Positions 5,614 to 6,789 of a stretch of 6,789 nt of DNA are shown here, in pieces (the first letter of the stretch is position 1; each line of letters starts with the position of its first letter). Under the pieces are notes generated by a model. It was not told the DNA's origin. It searched no databases and saw nothing but the letters and a program-made list of their open reading frames with translations. Source of the DNA: Candidatus Bathyarchaeota archaeon (GTDB taxonomy: Archaea; Thermoproteota; Bathyarchaeia; 40CM-2-53-6; FEN-987). The stretch lies in assembly GCA_003152955.1 (NCBI GenBank), contig PMBQ01000246.1, forward strand, positions 344 through 7,132, written 5' to 3'. The translations under genes and the position numbers were made by a program.

Positions 5614-6789
5614 TTACACCAGCGGGACTGCAACACCTTTGGCCACTAGCAGTACTGCGGCGGCTAGAGGTAGCTCAATATCTTCATCGGTTAACGGCCC
5701 GAACGTTTTATCTCGGATTCGTAGTACAGGTGCTTCCATGACGTGTACCTTTTGCGTCCCTTCGAAAACTACCGGCTCGTAAAATGGGTCAAACTTCTCT
5801 AGATGGTCTAGGTCGACCATTGTCGCTCTGAATCCAGTCTTCCCGTTCAAGGTTTCTGGCATTCGTATCAATCTGTGAATGTCCGTCGTAACAACCGTGT
5901 CGATATTGGCGGACAGAGCCATTAAAACCAGCGCCTTCTCAATTACGTTCTTCCAAACTCGATCTGTTACCCCCCACTTGTCCTGAAAATAGCTCCAGAG
6001 AATCTCTCTCGACCAATCTCTTTCGATTTTCTCCCGTTCATCTAGGATCTGGCGAGCAGCACCTCGCGAAAATCCCAATTCGATAAGCTGCTTTTGATCC
6101 AACTCGGTAATGATTCGGTAAACGCCTTTCGCGAGACGGCCCCGCCAACCCGGATCAGTCATTTGTGGACCACTAACGACGGATAGCTTTTCTCCCAAGT
6201 AGAGATCATGCGGCCCCTGATAGAGCCCCTGTTCGGACGGATCCAAGCCCATCCCGATAACGTAATCGACGATTTCTTTTCTTTGAACGTCATCAAGTGT
6301 CTTCAACTTGTCCGAGATCAAGTGTAGATGGTATCCCCTGTGCCCAGAAAAGAACAAATGCATCTCTTCAGATTTGATGCCAAAATCCTCAGCGAGGAAT
6401 TCGATGAGCTTCAGCACTTCTTCCTTTGCTGCGATGAGGCAGCGGTCGCATAACCATGCTTTTTCTTCGATCTTTTCATGGCCACATTTTGGACACTTAG
6501 CTGGCTTCTTGCCTCTTCGCGTTTCCTTGCATTGGGGGCAAGTCCACATGTCATGTGTTCCTTTGCAGGGAGTGTCGATGTGATCTGCATCCACATCGAA
6601 CACTACGTCTGAACCAAGCCAATCCTTTTGATCCATTTCCAGATCAGGTCGCCTGTAGTAGGCGGTTGAATAATATGCGTCTGAAGGAACAAGGGACAAA
6701 AGTGATTCGGTGAAAGTTTTGAAGTCGCGAAAAGCCCTGTGCCGTATCATTATCTTCCCGCGGAAGAGAAGAAATCCGTATTCTCGTTC
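5614..6789 (-). CDS. priS: DNA primase catalytic small subunit PriS (5' end beyond the window)
   Basis: Catalytic subunit of the archaeal/eukaryotic primase, which makes RNA/DNA primers with PriL. The frame is open to the right edge (392 codons). The residues before the Met at 6750, EREYGFLLFRGKI, match the family (human HREFSF), so that Met is internal and the true start lies outside. Counted from it: SDAYYSTAYYRRP (23-35); FDVDADH (51-57) with metal ligands D52 and D54; SGHRGYHLH (135-143), nucleotide binding; and IDTVVTTDIHRLIR (283-296) with third catalytic Asp D284, then NGKTG (302-306). The family zinc knuckle appears as C62/H66 and C101/C104, with an extra ribbon between (C71/C74, C86/C89). 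TAA at 5616-5614 sits two bases before gins. An overlapping TAATG at 6752-6748 could suggest a separate upstream gene, but the homology in the PriS frame argues against it. Confidence 0.95.
   Translation of the reverse strand, partial: EREYGFLLFRGKIMIRHRAFRDFKTFTESLLSLVPSDAYYSTAYYRRPDLEMDQKDWLGSDVVFDVDADHIDTPCKGTHDMWTCPQCKETRRGKKPAKCPKCGHEKIEEKAWLCDRCLIAAKEEVLKLIEFLAEDFGIKSEEMHLFFSGHRGYHLHLISDKLKTLDDVQRKEIVDYVIGMGLDPSEQGLYQGPHDLYLGEKLSVVSGPQMTDPGWRGRLAKGVYRIITELDQKQLIELGFSRGAARQILDEREKIERDWSREILWSYFQDKWGVTDRVWKNVIEKALVLMALSANIDTVVTTDIHRLIRMPETLNGKTGFRATMVDLDHLEKFDPFYEPVVFEGTQKVHVMEAPVLRIRDKTFGPLTDEDIELPLAAAVLLVAKGVAVPLV
5617..5620 (-). promoter_or_regulatory. Shine-Dalgarno for gins inside the priS end
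   Basis: GGTG at 5620-5617 lies five bases upstream of the gins ATG and overlaps the last priS codons (CTG GTG TAA). It matches the GGTG part of the archaeal anti-Shine-Dalgarno complement GGAGGTGA. It supports the ATG at 5611 as the start and suggests translational coupling to priS. Confidence 0.5.

Noticed and set aside
6411..6596. Minus-strand 61-codon frame overlapping priS in another frame
   Set aside because: It overlaps the zinc-binding part of priS on the same strand, and its Lys/Arg-rich product is a frame-shifted reading of that region.
6748..6752. TAATG stop-start overlap suggesting an upstream gene ending at priS
   Set aside because: The 12 codons ending at this TAA match no family I know, while the alternative frame continues the conserved PriS N-terminus.

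Overview
This window looks like part of an archaeal chromosome. The evidence is a tight run of archaeal information-processing genes on the minus strand (priS, a GINS subunit, rpl44e, rps27e, aIF2-alpha and nop10) beside a large STT3/AglB-type oligosaccharyltransferase on the plus strand. A TATA-like box, the translation factor families and a TTG start fit archaeal biology. The oligosaccharyltransferase carries motifs very close to eukaryotic STT3, which points towards the TACK or Asgard side of the archaea. I cannot place the organism more precisely than that. There is no sign of a mobile element, CRISPR array, rRNA or tRNA.

Left part (1-573): the 5' portion of a small double-zinc-ribbon protein runs leftwards off the window. 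A 304-base divergent intergenic region follows, with a TATA-like box for the next gene and two perfect inverted repeats. Centre-left (574-3318): aglB, 914 codons, has an N-terminal multi-span membrane catalytic part, a soluble domain with WWDYG, and two C-terminal Ig-like domains. One canonical acidic residue of its second metal-binding motif appears to be replaced by Arg.

Right part (3344-6789, all minus strand, so read from right to left): priS (its start lies beyond the right edge), then gins, rpl44e, rps27e, aIF2-alpha and nop10. priS and gins are 2 nt apart, and aIF2-alpha and nop10 overlap by a TTGA. A 225-base gap between rpl44e and rps27e splits the cluster. It holds a terminator-like hairpin on the minus strand and a longer stem-loop whose G-U pairs only work in plus-strand RNA. 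nop10 and aglB converge with 25 bases between their stops.

Functionally the cluster joins replication (primase catalytic subunit, GINS of the CMG helicase) with translation (ribosomal proteins eL42 and eS27, initiation factor 2 alpha) and rRNA pseudouridylation (Nop10). This grouping is a known conserved archaeal gene neighbourhood and is not a new system. I found no convincing undescribed system here. The points most worth checking are the AglB motif variant, the extra zinc ribbon in PriS, the plus-strand stem-loop, and gene boundaries that automatic calling would get wrong (PriS start, missed Nop10, missed zinc-ribbon gene).
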